Shown piece after piece: positions 55,253 through 63,268 of a stretch of DNA of 64,000 bases. Below the pieces are notes generated by a model. It was not told where the DNA came from and did not search any database. It saw only the letters and a program-made list of their open reading frames with translations. The stretch is from contig NAEP01000059.1 in the NCBI GenBank assembly GCA_002529645.1, positions 17,898-81,897 of the forward strand, in the 5' to 3' direction. The first letter of the stretch is position 1, and the number at the start of each line of letters is the position of its first letter. This DNA is from Candidatus Lumbricidiphila eiseniae. GTDB taxonomy: Bacteria; Actinomycetota; Actinomycetes; Actinomycetales; Microbacteriaceae. The translations under genes were made by a program, and so were the position numbers.

Positions 55253-56073
55253 TTCGCCTTCGGCTGCCACACTGTGGGATTCACGTGATTCTCATTGCGG
55301 GTTCTGCAGTCATGCTTGCACCGTTTGCGTGGCAGTTTCTCACCTCAGTAAAATCCCTGAACGAGGCTACCCAGGTACCGCCTACTTTGTGGCCAACGCA
55401 GTGGATATGGACAAATTACAGTGATGTTTTTATCCATATTCCATACGCGATGATGTACCTTAACACGGTGTTGTATGCGATTATTCGCACGGCCGGTCAG
55501 TTGCTGTTCTGCTCGGCGGCAGCCTACGCGTTCGCCAGACTGCGATTCCCGGGACGTGGTTTGATCTTCGCCGTTTGTCTGTCGGCGCTCATGATTCCGC
55601 CCGAACTATTCATCCTTTCTCAGTATCAGATAATGAAAGGCCTGGGCTGGTTGAATACTTTACAAGCGCTCTTTACGCCAACCATTTTCAGCGCATTCGG
55701 CACATTTCTTTTGCGTCAGTTTTTTGTGAGCTTACCGATAGACGTCGAAGAGGCGGCTCGATTGGATGGATGCGGACCGTTCCAGATTTATTGGCGTGTG
55801 ATGCTTCCGCTGGCAAAGCCCGGTTTGGTGGCGCTTGGCATCCTGACGGTGATTGCCGCATGGAGCGATCTGTTGTGGCCCCTGATTGTGAATACCCAGC
55901 CACAGAAAATGACCCTTGCTGTGGGCCTTGCGACACTGCAGGGTGAATTTACGGTTAACTATCCGGTCATCATGGCGGCGGCCCTTATCGCCACCGCACC
56001 TCTTGTGCTCGTATTTCTTTTTATGCACCGTCGAGTGGTTGAAGGTATCGCGATGAGCGGATCCAAAGGGTAG
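55249..56073 (+). CDS. Sugar ABC transporter permease (MalG/UgpE-like)
   Basis: 274 aa from ATG 55249 (ATGA overlap). Six segments and EAA loop VEEAARLDGCGPFQIYWRVMLPLAKPGL. No ATPase is encoded in the locus, so the importer probably uses a shared MsmK-like ATPase encoded elsewhere, as many actinobacterial sugar importers do. The aldolase gene follows after 55 bp. Confidence 0.9.
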   Translation: MIRLRLPHCGIHVILIAGSAVMLAPFAWQFLTSVKSLNEATQVPPTLWPTQWIWTNYSDVFIHIPYAMMYLNTVLYAIIRTAGQLLFCSAAAYAFARLRFPGRGLIFAVCLSALMIPPELFILSQYQIMKGLGWLNTLQALFTPTIFSAFGTFLLRQFFVSLPIDVEEAARLDGCGPFQIYWRVMLPLAKPGLVALGILTVIAAWSDLLWPLIVNTQPQKMTLAVGLATLQGEFTVNYPVIMAAALIATAPLVLVFLFMHRRVVEGIAMSGSKG

Positions 56074-56128
56074 ATGACTCATCCAAACAGCGTGCTGCTG
56101 GTTATTTTGAAGAATAGGGAGGTGACGA

Positions 56129-57016
56129 ATGAACGCAGTGCCCGCACGGGAACTCAGCGATCTTCAGCGACCGAGTGGCGGCTTCGCCATGCTTGCGATC
56201 GATCAGCGTGAGGCGATGAGAGCGATGTTTTCTGAACACATGGCAGAATCAGAAACCGCGTCCGACGAACTGGTGAGTGACTTCAAGGTTTCTGCTGCCC
56301 GAGTGCTCACTCCGTTGGCATCGGCGGTGCTCGTGGACCGCCAGTTTGCGTTAGCGCGCTTTCTTTCGGAGCCCATCGTTGACCCTGCTTGTGCGATTAT
56401 TGCTGCCGCGGATGAGTTTATTCCCGGGCCGGGAGAATTTGTTGCTGATGTTCAGATTGATCGGAACTTAGATCTGAAGAGTCTGCGGGTTCAGGGCGTA
56501 AAGGCACTAAAATTGCTTGTCATCCACCGCCCAGATGGCGACCGTCAAGCAACCATTGACATGGTGCAGGAGTTTACCGAACTGTGTCGCGAGAACGGAT
56601 TGATTAGTATCATTGAACCGGTAGCAAAAGCTCCTCGTGACGGGCGAGACTGGAACTGGCAGCGCGAAGTCGTTATCGCGGCCGAGTATCTCGGTCACCT
56701 GGGTGCTCAGCTGTACAAGAGTGAGGTTCCGCTGCACGGAGTCGGCGCTGACGAGGAACTACTGTCTGCGTGCCACGACCTACACGATCGAATCAGCAGT
56801 CCGTGGGTTGTGCTCTCATCGGGGGTCGATGCTGACCTATTCCCGCGGGCTGTGAGCATTGCCTGCGAAGCCGGCGCCTCGGGTTTCCTTGCTGGCCGGG
56901 CAGTCTGGCGAAACTGCATCGCTCCGTCTGGATATGCAACGTGTTTGGAAACCTCAGCGGTGAACAGACTCCGCCTCCTCGGTGAAACCGTAGACGCGGC
57001 ACTGGCTCGCCGCTAG
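56129..57016 (+). CDS. YihT-like sulfofructose-phosphate aldolase family protein
   Basis: 295 aa with GGGAGGTGAC upstream. The N-terminal block RPSGGFAMLAIDQREAMRAMF, then SDFKVSAARVLTPLASAVLVD, GVKALKLLVI, ISIIEPVAKAPR, LYKSEVPLHG (Schiff-base Lys197) and WVVLSSGVDADLFPRAV with SGFLAGRAVW (Arg257) follow E. coli YihT (6-deoxy-6-sulfofructose-1-phosphate aldolase) as remembered much more closely than LacD tagatose-bisphosphate aldolase. YihT splits its substrate to DHAP and sulfolactaldehyde. It is convergent with, and overlaps by 4 nt, the DeoR regulator. The substrate is inferred. Confidence 0.78.
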   Translation: MNAVPARELSDLQRPSGGFAMLAIDQREAMRAMFSEHMAESETASDELVSDFKVSAARVLTPLASAVLVDRQFALARFLSEPIVDPACAIIAAADEFIPGPGEFVADVQIDRNLDLKSLRVQGVKALKLLVIHRPDGDRQATIDMVQEFTELCRENGLISIIEPVAKAPRDGRDWNWQREVVIAAEYLGHLGAQLYKSEVPLHGVGADEELLSACHDLHDRISSPWVVLSSGVDADLFPRAVSIACEAGASGFLAGRAVWRNCIAPSGYATCLETSAVNRLRLLGETVDAALARR

Positions 57017-57843
57017 CTTTTTCGTGCGGCTGGGGTGGAGTGGGCACTGTGTGGAGCCACCGTTACCGTCACCGACTTCTCTGCGCAGGCCAGTGTCACA
57101 TCGGCTGGCAGTTCCGCATCGGTAATCACCTCGTCAATGTACTCCCACGAACAGAGCTGCACCGGTGCGAGAGCCTGAAACTTCGTATGGTCGAGCAGGA
57201 GAACCACGCGACTGGAAGCGCGGATGAGCGCGATTTTTGTGGGGCGCTCAATATCAGCTTCGACGTAGACACCGCTCGGGTCCGCAGCCGTCGCACTGAG
57301 AAACAGGGTTCCGATTCGCAACTTCTGTATCGCATCGATGGTGGTTTGCCCGATAAATGCGTGGCTAGTCTGTAAGACTTCACCACCCAGGCAGAGCAGC
57401 CGTCGTGAGGGGTGGTTCATGAGGTGATTTACCACCGGCACAGAATGAGTGATGATGAGTCCGTTGAACTCGAGTGGGAGTGCAGCAGCGACATGGAACG
57501 CGGTTGTGCCCGCATCAATCGCGATCGTTTCGCGGGGCCTGAGTAAGGTGACCGCGTGGCGCGCTATCGCGTTTTTCGCGGCCTTTGCAACCGCAGATCG
57601 AAGCGAGAACGTCGAACGGCCCGAGTGGTCAAGCAGACTCGCACCGCCGTGGACAACACGAATCTCACCAGACTCCTCCAGACGACGCAGATCACGTCGG
57701 ATTGTCATACCGGAGACATCAAGGCTGTGGGCAAGGTCAACAACCGAGACGAATGCGTGTTCTTTAAGCGCGGCGAGGATCTGCTCACGCCGTTGTGCGG
57801 CACCGTCGTATCGCAGTGTTCGCCCAGTAGGGGAGTCTGTCAC
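57013..57843 (-). CDS. DeoR-family transcriptional regulator of the sugar locus
   Basis: 276 aa from GTG 57843. N-terminal HTH with the DeoR signature QRREQILAALKEHAFVSVVDLAHSLDVSGMTIRRDLRRLEESGEIRVVHGGASL. The C-terminal sugar-phosphate-sensing domain has IAIDAGTTAFHVAAAL and ATAADPSGVYVEADIERPTKIALIRASSRVVLLLDHTKFQ. Divergent from the Gfo/Idh gene across 108 bp that hold palindromic A/T-rich sites. It is expected to repress both outward operons until a phosphorylated intermediate appears. Confidence 0.9.
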   Translation of the reverse strand: MTDSPTGRTLRYDGAAQRREQILAALKEHAFVSVVDLAHSLDVSGMTIRRDLRRLEESGEIRVVHGGASLLDHSGRSTFSLRSAVAKAAKNAIARHAVTLLRPRETIAIDAGTTAFHVAAALPLEFNGLIITHSVPVVNHLMNHPSRRLLCLGGEVLQTSHAFIGQTTIDAIQKLRIGTLFLSATAADPSGVYVEADIERPTKIALIRASSRVVLLLDHTKFQALAPVQLCSWEYIDEVITDAELPADVTLACAEKSVTVTVAPHSAHSTPAARKS

Positions 57844-57884
57844 TGTGCTGATTCCATTCCGTGTCCAGCCTAGCGGCGAACTAA

Positions 57885-57920
57885 TGTTGAATTATCAACA
57901 AATATGGTAGAATTATAACA
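57885..57920. promoter_or_regulatory. Probable DeoR operators in the divergent promoter
   Basis: A perfect palindrome TGTTGA-ATTA-TCAACA (57885-57900) and a second, half-matching GAATTATAACAAATAA (about 57910-57925). Both resemble the site at 52944-52962. They lie in an A/T-rich island between the start codons of the regulator and the Gfo/Idh gene. Confidence 0.65.
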
Positions 57921-57951
57921 AATAATCAGTTCGCGGCGGAAATGGAACCGA

Positions 57952-58974
57952 ATGAGTGTCACATACCGACTGGGCATCATTGGTCTGGGGAACAGGTCTT
58001 GTTCCCTCATCCGTGCCGCGTCCGAATGCGGACGGTTCACGATCGTTGCGGGAAGTCACGGCCATGCCGTGGAGCGCCCAGAACGCCCGGTACACCTCCC
58101 AGAATCCGCGACCTACCACACCGACTGGCAAGAGGTGCTGGCTTCTCACACTGATGCCGTTGTTATCGCTACGCCCAATGACACTCACGCCGACATCGTC
58201 CGGGCAGCGATCGCGCACGGAGTGCATATCCTGTGCGAAAAACCTCTCACACACAGTATTGATGAGACCAGGGAGATCTGGCGTGCCGTGCAGCGTGCCA
58301 CCACGGTCTTTCACGTGGGAATGGAACTGCGGTATGCGCCGGCGGTGCAGAGCCTTGTCTGCGCGCTAGAGGATGGCACGCTCGAGCAACCTCAGCTCGT
58401 GTGGGCACAGGAGTTCAGACCGCCGTTTCGACCGGGGGTTCGCGAGTGGCGACGTTCCGCGAAACGCACGGGTGGAACATTCCTCGAGAAAAATTGTCAC
58501 CATTTCGACCTGTTTGCCCTTGTGTTTGGTGACCGGCCCGTGTCGGTACACGCGATGGGTGCACCGTTCAGCACAATTCCCGGAGTCGTTGACCAAGCGA
58601 TGGTGCTGGTCAGATTTTTGGCGGGCGGCAGCGCAACACTCGCGCTTGATATGACCCAGGCGACGCAACGGCTACGCCTCGGCGCACTGGGCCGGGGGTG
58701 GTCGTTCGACTACAACAGCCTCACCGACACGGCAGAGTTTCAGCCACAGCTCCCGGTTCCAGCGCCGCCCGAACAACGGTGGCAAGACGAGGGATGGGAT
58801 CATCCCGGCGAAGTGCAGCAGTTCCAAGCTTTTGCGCGGCGAATCGACGGTGAAGCAGATAGCACTGCCGATCGGGTAAGCCCCCTGTGGGCACACGTTA
58901 TCGCATGCGCTGCGGAGACATCCCTCGCCAGCGGACGGGTCGTGCGCATTGACGAAGCAGGACACCTCTCGTGA
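57952..58974 (+). CDS. Gfo/Idh/MocA-family oxidoreductase of the sugar locus
   Basis: 340 aa. Rossmann start YRLGIIGLGNRSCSLIRAA, ATPNDTHADIVRAAIAHGVHILCEKPLTH (EKP motif), and GGTFLEKNCHHFDLF where Lys and His of the family active site lie. It may oxidise a sugar or perform NAD-assisted glycosidic cleavage as some members do. First gene of the rightward three-gene run under the divergent operators; its stop overlaps the next GTG. Confidence 0.87.
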   Translation: MSVTYRLGIIGLGNRSCSLIRAASECGRFTIVAGSHGHAVERPERPVHLPESATYHTDWQEVLASHTDAVVIATPNDTHADIVRAAIAHGVHILCEKPLTHSIDETREIWRAVQRATTVFHVGMELRYAPAVQSLVCALEDGTLEQPQLVWAQEFRPPFRPGVREWRRSAKRTGGTFLEKNCHHFDLFALVFGDRPVSVHAMGAPFSTIPGVVDQAMVLVRFLAGGSATLALDMTQATQRLRLGALGRGWSFDYNSLTDTAEFQPQLPVPAPPEQRWQDEGWDHPGEVQQFQAFARRIDGEADSTADRVSPLWAHVIACAAETSLASGRVVRIDEAGHLS

Positions 58975-59771
58975 TCGTTGACGCTCACCACCATCTGCTG
59001 GCTGATAGCTCCGGACGCGATTATGCGGATGGGCTTGTCGACAAGATGGACACATCACAGGTTCAGGTGACGGTTATCAGTGGGCTGGGTTTGCGATCAC
59101 ACAACTGGGTCGGCGACCTTACTCCGAACAACGAGGATGTCGCGCACGCGGTGCGCCGACATCCCGGCCGATTGCTCGGCATCGGTGCCATTCGACTCGG
59201 CGACAGCACGCCCGATGAGGTCGCACGCCTCCACGACCGCGGGTTTGTTGGCCTGAAGACGACCCGCCCTCGATACGCCTACGATGACCACAGATTCGAT
59301 GAGGTATACGCGACCGCGGTGGAGCGGCAGCTTCCGATCCTGTTCCACACGGGGTTCATCGTCGGAGTTGAAGCTGATCGTTCAGACGACGTGTCGTCCG
59401 AACGATGCCGTCCCGCGCATCTGGACCGGGTTGCACGCACTTTTCCCGAGCTGACCATCATCATGGCCCATCTGGGCATGCCGTGGCACGAGGAGGCGGC
59501 CCAAATGTGCCGCTTTCACCCGCGCGTGTATACCGATCTCTCGGGTTCCCTCGGTGGTTGGCGCTCTCGGAAACCGCCCGAGTTTTTTAGAGACCTGTTC
59601 TATTGGGATGGCGCGTGGGACAAAGTTCTCTACGGAAGTGACGTTCACTATCAGGATATGGCGGCTGCTCTTGCGGACTACCGTCGACTCCTTGCCGGTG
59701 CACCGCTTCAGGTTGTTGACAGTGTGCTGGGCGGAACCGCTGCCCACATTTTTGGGCTGACAGAGAGGTAA
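58971..59771 (+). CDS. Amidohydrolase-2-family metal-dependent hydrolase
   Basis: 266 aa, GTG overlapping the previous stop. Metal ligands: His-x-His in IVDAHHHLL, His in ILFHTGF, His in IMAHLGMPWHEEA, Asp in VLYGSDVHYQD. PF04909-type proteins act as lactonases, deaminases or decarboxylases, and the pairing with a Gfo/Idh dehydrogenase suggests lactone hydrolysis. Specific substrate unknown. Confidence 0.82.
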   Translation: MIVDAHHHLLADSSGRDYADGLVDKMDTSQVQVTVISGLGLRSHNWVGDLTPNNEDVAHAVRRHPGRLLGIGAIRLGDSTPDEVARLHDRGFVGLKTTRPRYAYDDHRFDEVYATAVERQLPILFHTGFIVGVEADRSDDVSSERCRPAHLDRVARTFPELTIIMAHLGMPWHEEAAQMCRFHPRVYTDLSGSLGGWRSRKPPEFFRDLFYWDGAWDKVLYGSDVHYQDMAAALADYRRLLAGAPLQVVDSVLGGTAAHIFGLTER

Positions 59772-59774
59772 TTC

Positions 59775-60593
59775 GTGTCCGTAAATTTTCAGGTTGTTCC
59801 TCATTCCGCGGCGGTACACGAACGATTTGCGCACGCCATCGCTGATGAAATCCACAGCAACAATCTGGCGGGCAAGCCCACCAGGCTCATTCTTCCGGTG
59901 GGTCCGATCGCCCACTACCCACTGCTTGCTCAGCTGTGCAATAAGCAGCACATCTCCTGGCGGGATGTCAGGTTCACGATTATGGACGAGTACTTGGACT
60001 GGACGGGCCGGCCCATTCCCGCGGAGCATCCACTATCGTTTGTTGGATTTATGAGGCAATTTATCGGGACCCTTGACTCTGAATTGCAGCCGCCCGTTGA
60101 TGGGTGGGTGTGGCCCGATCCGTTTGAGATCAACCGAGTGGCAGAGTTCATTGCCGATATCGGTGGGATCGATACGTGCTACGGCGGGATTGGTGTGCAC
60201 GGACATGTCGCGTTTAATGAGCCGGTACGAAACCGGTTTTGGAGCATCACCGATGATCAGTTCCGTGCGTCGCCGACTCGGGTTGTAACACTTGCACCGG
60301 AAACCATCGTGATGAACGCGACCCGGGCGACGGGTGGCAGTTTTGACACCTTCCCGCCCCTTGCGGTCACGATCGGGATGCGTGACATTCTTGAGGCCGT
60401 GCGAATCAGACTGTTTTGCGATGGTGGTGTGTGGCAACAGGAAGCAGTCGCACGCGCTGTGTGCGGTCCCTCACATCAGGACTATCCGGTATCGCTGCTG
60501 CGTCACCACCGGGATGTCACTGTGTGTGCCGACCGGGTGAGCGCTGCCGGTGCGATTGCAGCCGGGGCCATCCCGACACCGGAGAACCGGTGA
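59775..60593 (+). CDS. Divergent glucosamine-6-phosphate deaminase (NagB)-like protein
   Basis: 272 aa, GTG start 3 nt after the previous stop. The NagB fold is clear: FTIMDEYLDW (Asp71, like E. coli Asp72) and GGIGVHGHVAFNEP (His144 and Glu149, like His143 and Glu148). Two key features differ. The phosphate loop of NagB (PTGGTP) reads PVGPIA, and the catalytic-dyad aspartate (Asp141) is His142. The enzyme is therefore unlikely to use glucosamine-6-phosphate. In this locus it may isomerise or deaminate a sugar bearing another group, such as a 6-sulfonate, at C6. Confidence 0.75.
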   Translation: MSVNFQVVPHSAAVHERFAHAIADEIHSNNLAGKPTRLILPVGPIAHYPLLAQLCNKQHISWRDVRFTIMDEYLDWTGRPIPAEHPLSFVGFMRQFIGTLDSELQPPVDGWVWPDPFEINRVAEFIADIGGIDTCYGGIGVHGHVAFNEPVRNRFWSITDDQFRASPTRVVTLAPETIVMNATRATGGSFDTFPPLAVTIGMRDILEAVRIRLFCDGGVWQQEAVARAVCGPSHQDYPVSLLRHHRDVTVCADRVSAAGAIAAGAIPTPENR

Positions 60594-60678
60594 ATGCTCT
60601 CACGACCCAGAACCTCTACCAGCCGGGGTTGCACCGACTAGGTCGAAATATTTACTGTGTCGCGTGGAACTGTCGTCA

Positions 60679-61443
60679 ATGAGTGATTCTGCCTCGCTGT
60701 TGGGTGCCGGTTTCGCCGTGCTTGCGGGAGCGAGTGCTCAGCGTGCGACCGGGTTAGGGTTTGGTCTTGTTTCTGCTCCGTTCCTCACGCTGGCGCTCGG
60801 GCCACACAATGGGGTTGGGTGGGCGAATCTGCTTGCCTCGTGTGTTGCGGGTGCGGTTCTGCTCACGAGTGTCCGGAACGTAGACTGGCCGCGTGCGTGG
60901 CGGTTAGCAGCGGGTGCGCTGCTGGGGGTTATTCCGGGCATCCTGCTCGGGCGGTTTGTGCCCGCACCGGTAGTGCAGGTGATCGTTGGTGGACTGGTGC
61001 TTCTTGCGCTCGGGGTGGTGGTGTTTACTCGAGAACGAAAGTTAGTTGCGGTGCCCGGGGGAGCGTGGTCGGCGGGTGTGCTGAGTGGTTTTATGGGAGC
61101 GTCGGCGGGTGTCGGGGGGCCGCCCTTAGCGCTCTATGCGAAAAGTACCGACTGGTGGTCGGTGTCGTTTGTTCCCACTGCGCAGGTGGTGTTCATTGTC
61201 ACCGGAGTGACCTCAGTGGTGAGCCGTGGCATTTCGATGGTTAACTGGTCGCTCACTGTGGTGATGGTGGTGGGCCTGGCCGTTGGACTGGTTGTCGGAC
61301 ATCTGATCGCACGTCGAATTCCCGAAACCCTGACCTTGAATCTGGCACTCACCCTTGCCGCTCTTGGTTCGATTGCAACCATCGTGACGGGGGTACGAGG
61401 GCTGGTCTGTGGCGAGCCGGGTTGTTTCGGCGCGGTTAGCTGA
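60679..61443 (+). CDS. TauE/SafE-family membrane exporter
   Basis: 254 aa from ATG 60679 (GTG 60664 possible). Eight hydrophobic segments with the duplicated TauE/SafE signature: ASAQRATGLGFGLVSAPFL in the first half and GFMGASAGVGGPPLALY in the second. The family exports sulfite, sulfonates or related anions. It stands 85 bp after the sugar locus on the same strand; it may belong to that locus as exporter of a C3-sulfonate or simply be the usual neighbour of DUF1844. The stop region overlaps the convergent DUF1844 gene by 8 nt. Confidence 0.82.
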   Translation: MSDSASLLGAGFAVLAGASAQRATGLGFGLVSAPFLTLALGPHNGVGWANLLASCVAGAVLLTSVRNVDWPRAWRLAAGALLGVIPGILLGRFVPAPVVQVIVGGLVLLALGVVVFTRERKLVAVPGGAWSAGVLSGFMGASAGVGGPPLALYAKSTDWWSVSFVPTAQVVFIVTGVTSVVSRGISMVNWSLTVVMVVGLAVGLVVGHLIARRIPETLTLNLALTLAALGSIATIVTGVRGLVCGEPGCFGAVS

Positions 61444-61981
61444 CCGGTCCAGTCCATTTCTCGCCGGGCCCCTGACCCACCGTGTCGGGAAAGAGGGATG
61501 CTTCGCGGAACGCCAGTTGCAGTGACCGCAGTCCGTCCCGTAGTGGGCGGGCGTGGCTGTCGCTAATCTCTGGTGCCGCTGCGGTGATGAGTCCGGCGAG
61601 AGAGGTGATGAGCTTACGTGCTTCGTCGAGGTCAGTTTGTTCCTCGGGGCAGTCTGCGAGACCGAGCTTGACCGCAGCAGCGCTCATGAGGTGCACGGCG
61701 GTTGTTGTAATTACTTCCACCGCGGGGACATCCGCGATGTCTCGTGCCGCTGTGAGTGAGGGATCCGAGGCCTGCGGTGTCCGAATCGCTGCCGAGTCCT
61801 CGCGTGCTGCCACGAGCGAGGGTTCCGAGTCGCGGTCACTGCCTAGGCGGTCGCCGCTAGGGGTGGGTGATAGTTGTGCAGAGGTGGTAGCCGAAAGCTG
61901 CTGGCGGTCGCCGCTAGGGGTGGGTGACCCGGTCGCGGGCGGGCGGGCGTGACTGTGGTTGGGTGTACTGGTCACCGGCAT
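61436..61981 (-). CDS. DUF1844-domain protein
   Basis: 181 aa. The conserved part is residues about 75-165 (DIADVPAVEVITTTAVHLMSAAAVKLGLAD...DLDEARKLITSLAGLI...LRDGLRSLQLAFREAS), the DUF1844 family regularly placed beside infC in Actinobacteria; function unknown. The first 70 residues are Ser/Pro/Asp-rich and made largely of two translated repeat pairs (SPTPSGDR twice; SEPSLVAARED/SDPSLTAARD). Divergent from infC. Confidence 0.85.
   Translation of the reverse strand: MPVTSTPNHSHARPPATGSPTPSGDRQQLSATTSAQLSPTPSGDRLGSDRDSEPSLVAAREDSAAIRTPQASDPSLTAARDIADVPAVEVITTTAVHLMSAAAVKLGLADCPEEQTDLDEARKLITSLAGLITAAAPEISDSHARPLRDGLRSLQLAFREASLFPDTVGQGPGEKWTGPVS
61741..61829. repeat. Degenerate spaced direct repeat, period 60
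   Basis: Copies at 61741-61769 and 61801-61829 agree at about 22 of 29 positions (core GAG-GAGGG-TCCGAG), separated by 31 nt. In frame within the DUF1844 5' part. Confidence 0.6.
61846..61927. repeat. Spaced direct repeat, 25 + 32 + 25 nt, identical copies
   Basis: Copies at 61846-61870 and 61903-61927 are identical (core GGTCGCCGCTAGGGGTGGG) and enclose 32 unrelated nt. Period 57, a multiple of three, keeping the DUF1844 frame. Confidence 0.88.
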
Positions 61982-62198
61982 CCTCTGCTAGACTTTTGCG
62001 GTCCCGGGCTTGGTTCGGGAACGAAAGTGGAGATTCTCCCACCCGCGCATACCGCTTTACACAGGTTACCGGGTTGATTGCACCCCGTCCCTACCGTGAT
62101 GACACACGGCGGGAATTGCGTGGGTGTTGCGGTGCCGTGCGTGCGCGAATCGCGTGGATCCTCACTTTTCGTCAGACGTAAAGTAGAAGGAGACCCGC

Positions 62199-62981
62199 AT
62201 CAGCGATCCCCGTACCAATGACCGAATCCGTGTCCCCGAGGTGCGCCTCGTGGGTCCCGCGGGCGAGCAAATCGGTGTCGTCAAAATTGAGGTTGCCCTG
62301 CGACTCGCGCAGGAAGCCGACCTTGATCTTGTCGAAGTTGCCCCCAACTCCCGTCCGCCGGTGGTCAAAATCATGGACTACGGCAAGTACAAGTACGAGG
62401 CTGCGCAGAAGGCGAAAGAAGCCCGGCGCAACCAGGCGAACACCATCCTGAAAGAAGTGCGGTTTCGCCTCAAGATCGATAAACACGACTACGAGACCAA
62501 GACAAAGCGCGCCATTGGCTTTCTCAAACAGGGCGACAAGGTCAAGGCCATGATCCTGTTCCGCGGCCGCGAGCAGTCGCGCCCCGAGACGGGTGTTCGT
62601 CTCCTGCAGCGCTTTGCTGAGGATGTCGCGGAGTGCGGCATCGTTGAGCACACTCCCACGGTCGATGGTCGCAACATGGTGATGGTCATCGCACCGCTGA
62701 AAAATAAGTCAGAAGCTAAGGCTGAAGCCAATGCACAGCGGGCTGCCACGAAGGCCACAAGCGTGACGGATGCTGCGGCCTCCGCTCCGCGGGCAAAAAC
62801 CCCGGCGACAGAGGCACCCGTCGCACCCACAGACGCCGCACCTCGGCCAGCGGTGGCGGCTAAGCCGATGGCAAGTAAACCTGTGACAGCCACACCAACC
62901 GCCGCAAAGCCAACGGCAACTAAGTCGGCAAACCCCAAGCCCACAACACCACAACCAGCGGTTGCGGAGTCAGCCAGCTAA
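62199..62981 (+). CDS. infC: Translation initiation factor IF-3 with AUC start
   Basis: 260 aa. The conserved IF-3 N-terminus [23 protein letters not shown] begins right after an ATC codon at 62199, which is preceded by AGAAGGAGA with 7-nt spacing. No ATG or GTG is available at that point, so the start is the rare AUC, in line with the non-canonical infC starts (AUU/AUC) that give autoregulation in other bacteria. The core continues [24 protein letters not shown] and [16 protein letters not shown]. The last 80 residues are an Ala/Lys/Pro/Thr-rich actinobacterial tail. First gene of infC-rpmI-rplT. Confidence 0.95.
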   Translation: MSDPRTNDRIRVPEVRLVGPAGEQIGVVKIEVALRLAQEADLDLVEVAPNSRPPVVKIMDYGKYKYEAAQKAKEARRNQANTILKEVRFRLKIDKHDYETKTKRAIGFLKQGDKVKAMILFRGREQSRPETGVRLLQRFAEDVAECGIVEHTPTVDGRNMVMVIAPLKNKSEAKAEANAQRAATKATSVTDAAASAPRAKTPATEAPVAPTDAAPRPAVAAKPMASKPVTATPTAAKPTATKSANPKPTTPQPAVAESAS

Positions 62982-63041
62982 AGCCCGGCGAACCCACGCC
63001 ACCCCACCGCCACGGCGGTGGTACACCAAGGAGAAAACCAG

Positions 63042-63236
63042 ATGCCGAAGCAAAAGACTCATTCCGGGTCAAAGAAGCGCTTCAAGATCACGGGAAGCGG
63101 AAAGATCATGAAGCAGCAGGCGGGAATGCGCCACAACCTCGAGGGTAAATCCTCGGTTCGCACCCGTCGCCTGAACCAAGACAAAGTCGTGTCATCGGCT
63201 GACCACAAGGGCGTTAAGAGACTTCTCGGACGCTAG
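63042..63236 (+). CDS. rpmI: 50S ribosomal protein L35
   Basis: 64 aa from ATG 63042 with AAGGAG at 63028-63033. Begins [20 protein letters not shown], the L35 signature, and ends KGVKRLLGR. 60 nt after infC and 32 nt before rplT, the universal order. Confidence 0.97.
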   Translation: MPKQKTHSGSKKRFKITGSGKIMKQQAGMRHNLEGKSSVRTRRLNQDKVVSSADHKGVKRLLGR

Positions 63237-63268
63237 TTCGACCTATCCTGAGGAAAGAGACGTACATC

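Noticed and set aside
56129..57016. Annotation as tagatose-1,6-bisphosphate aldolase (LacD)
   Set aside because: The RPSGGFAMLAIDQREAM start, spacing around the Schiff-base lysine and the C-terminal SGFLAGRAVW block fit YihT better; LacD proteins are longer and differ in these blocks. A phylogeny would be decisive.
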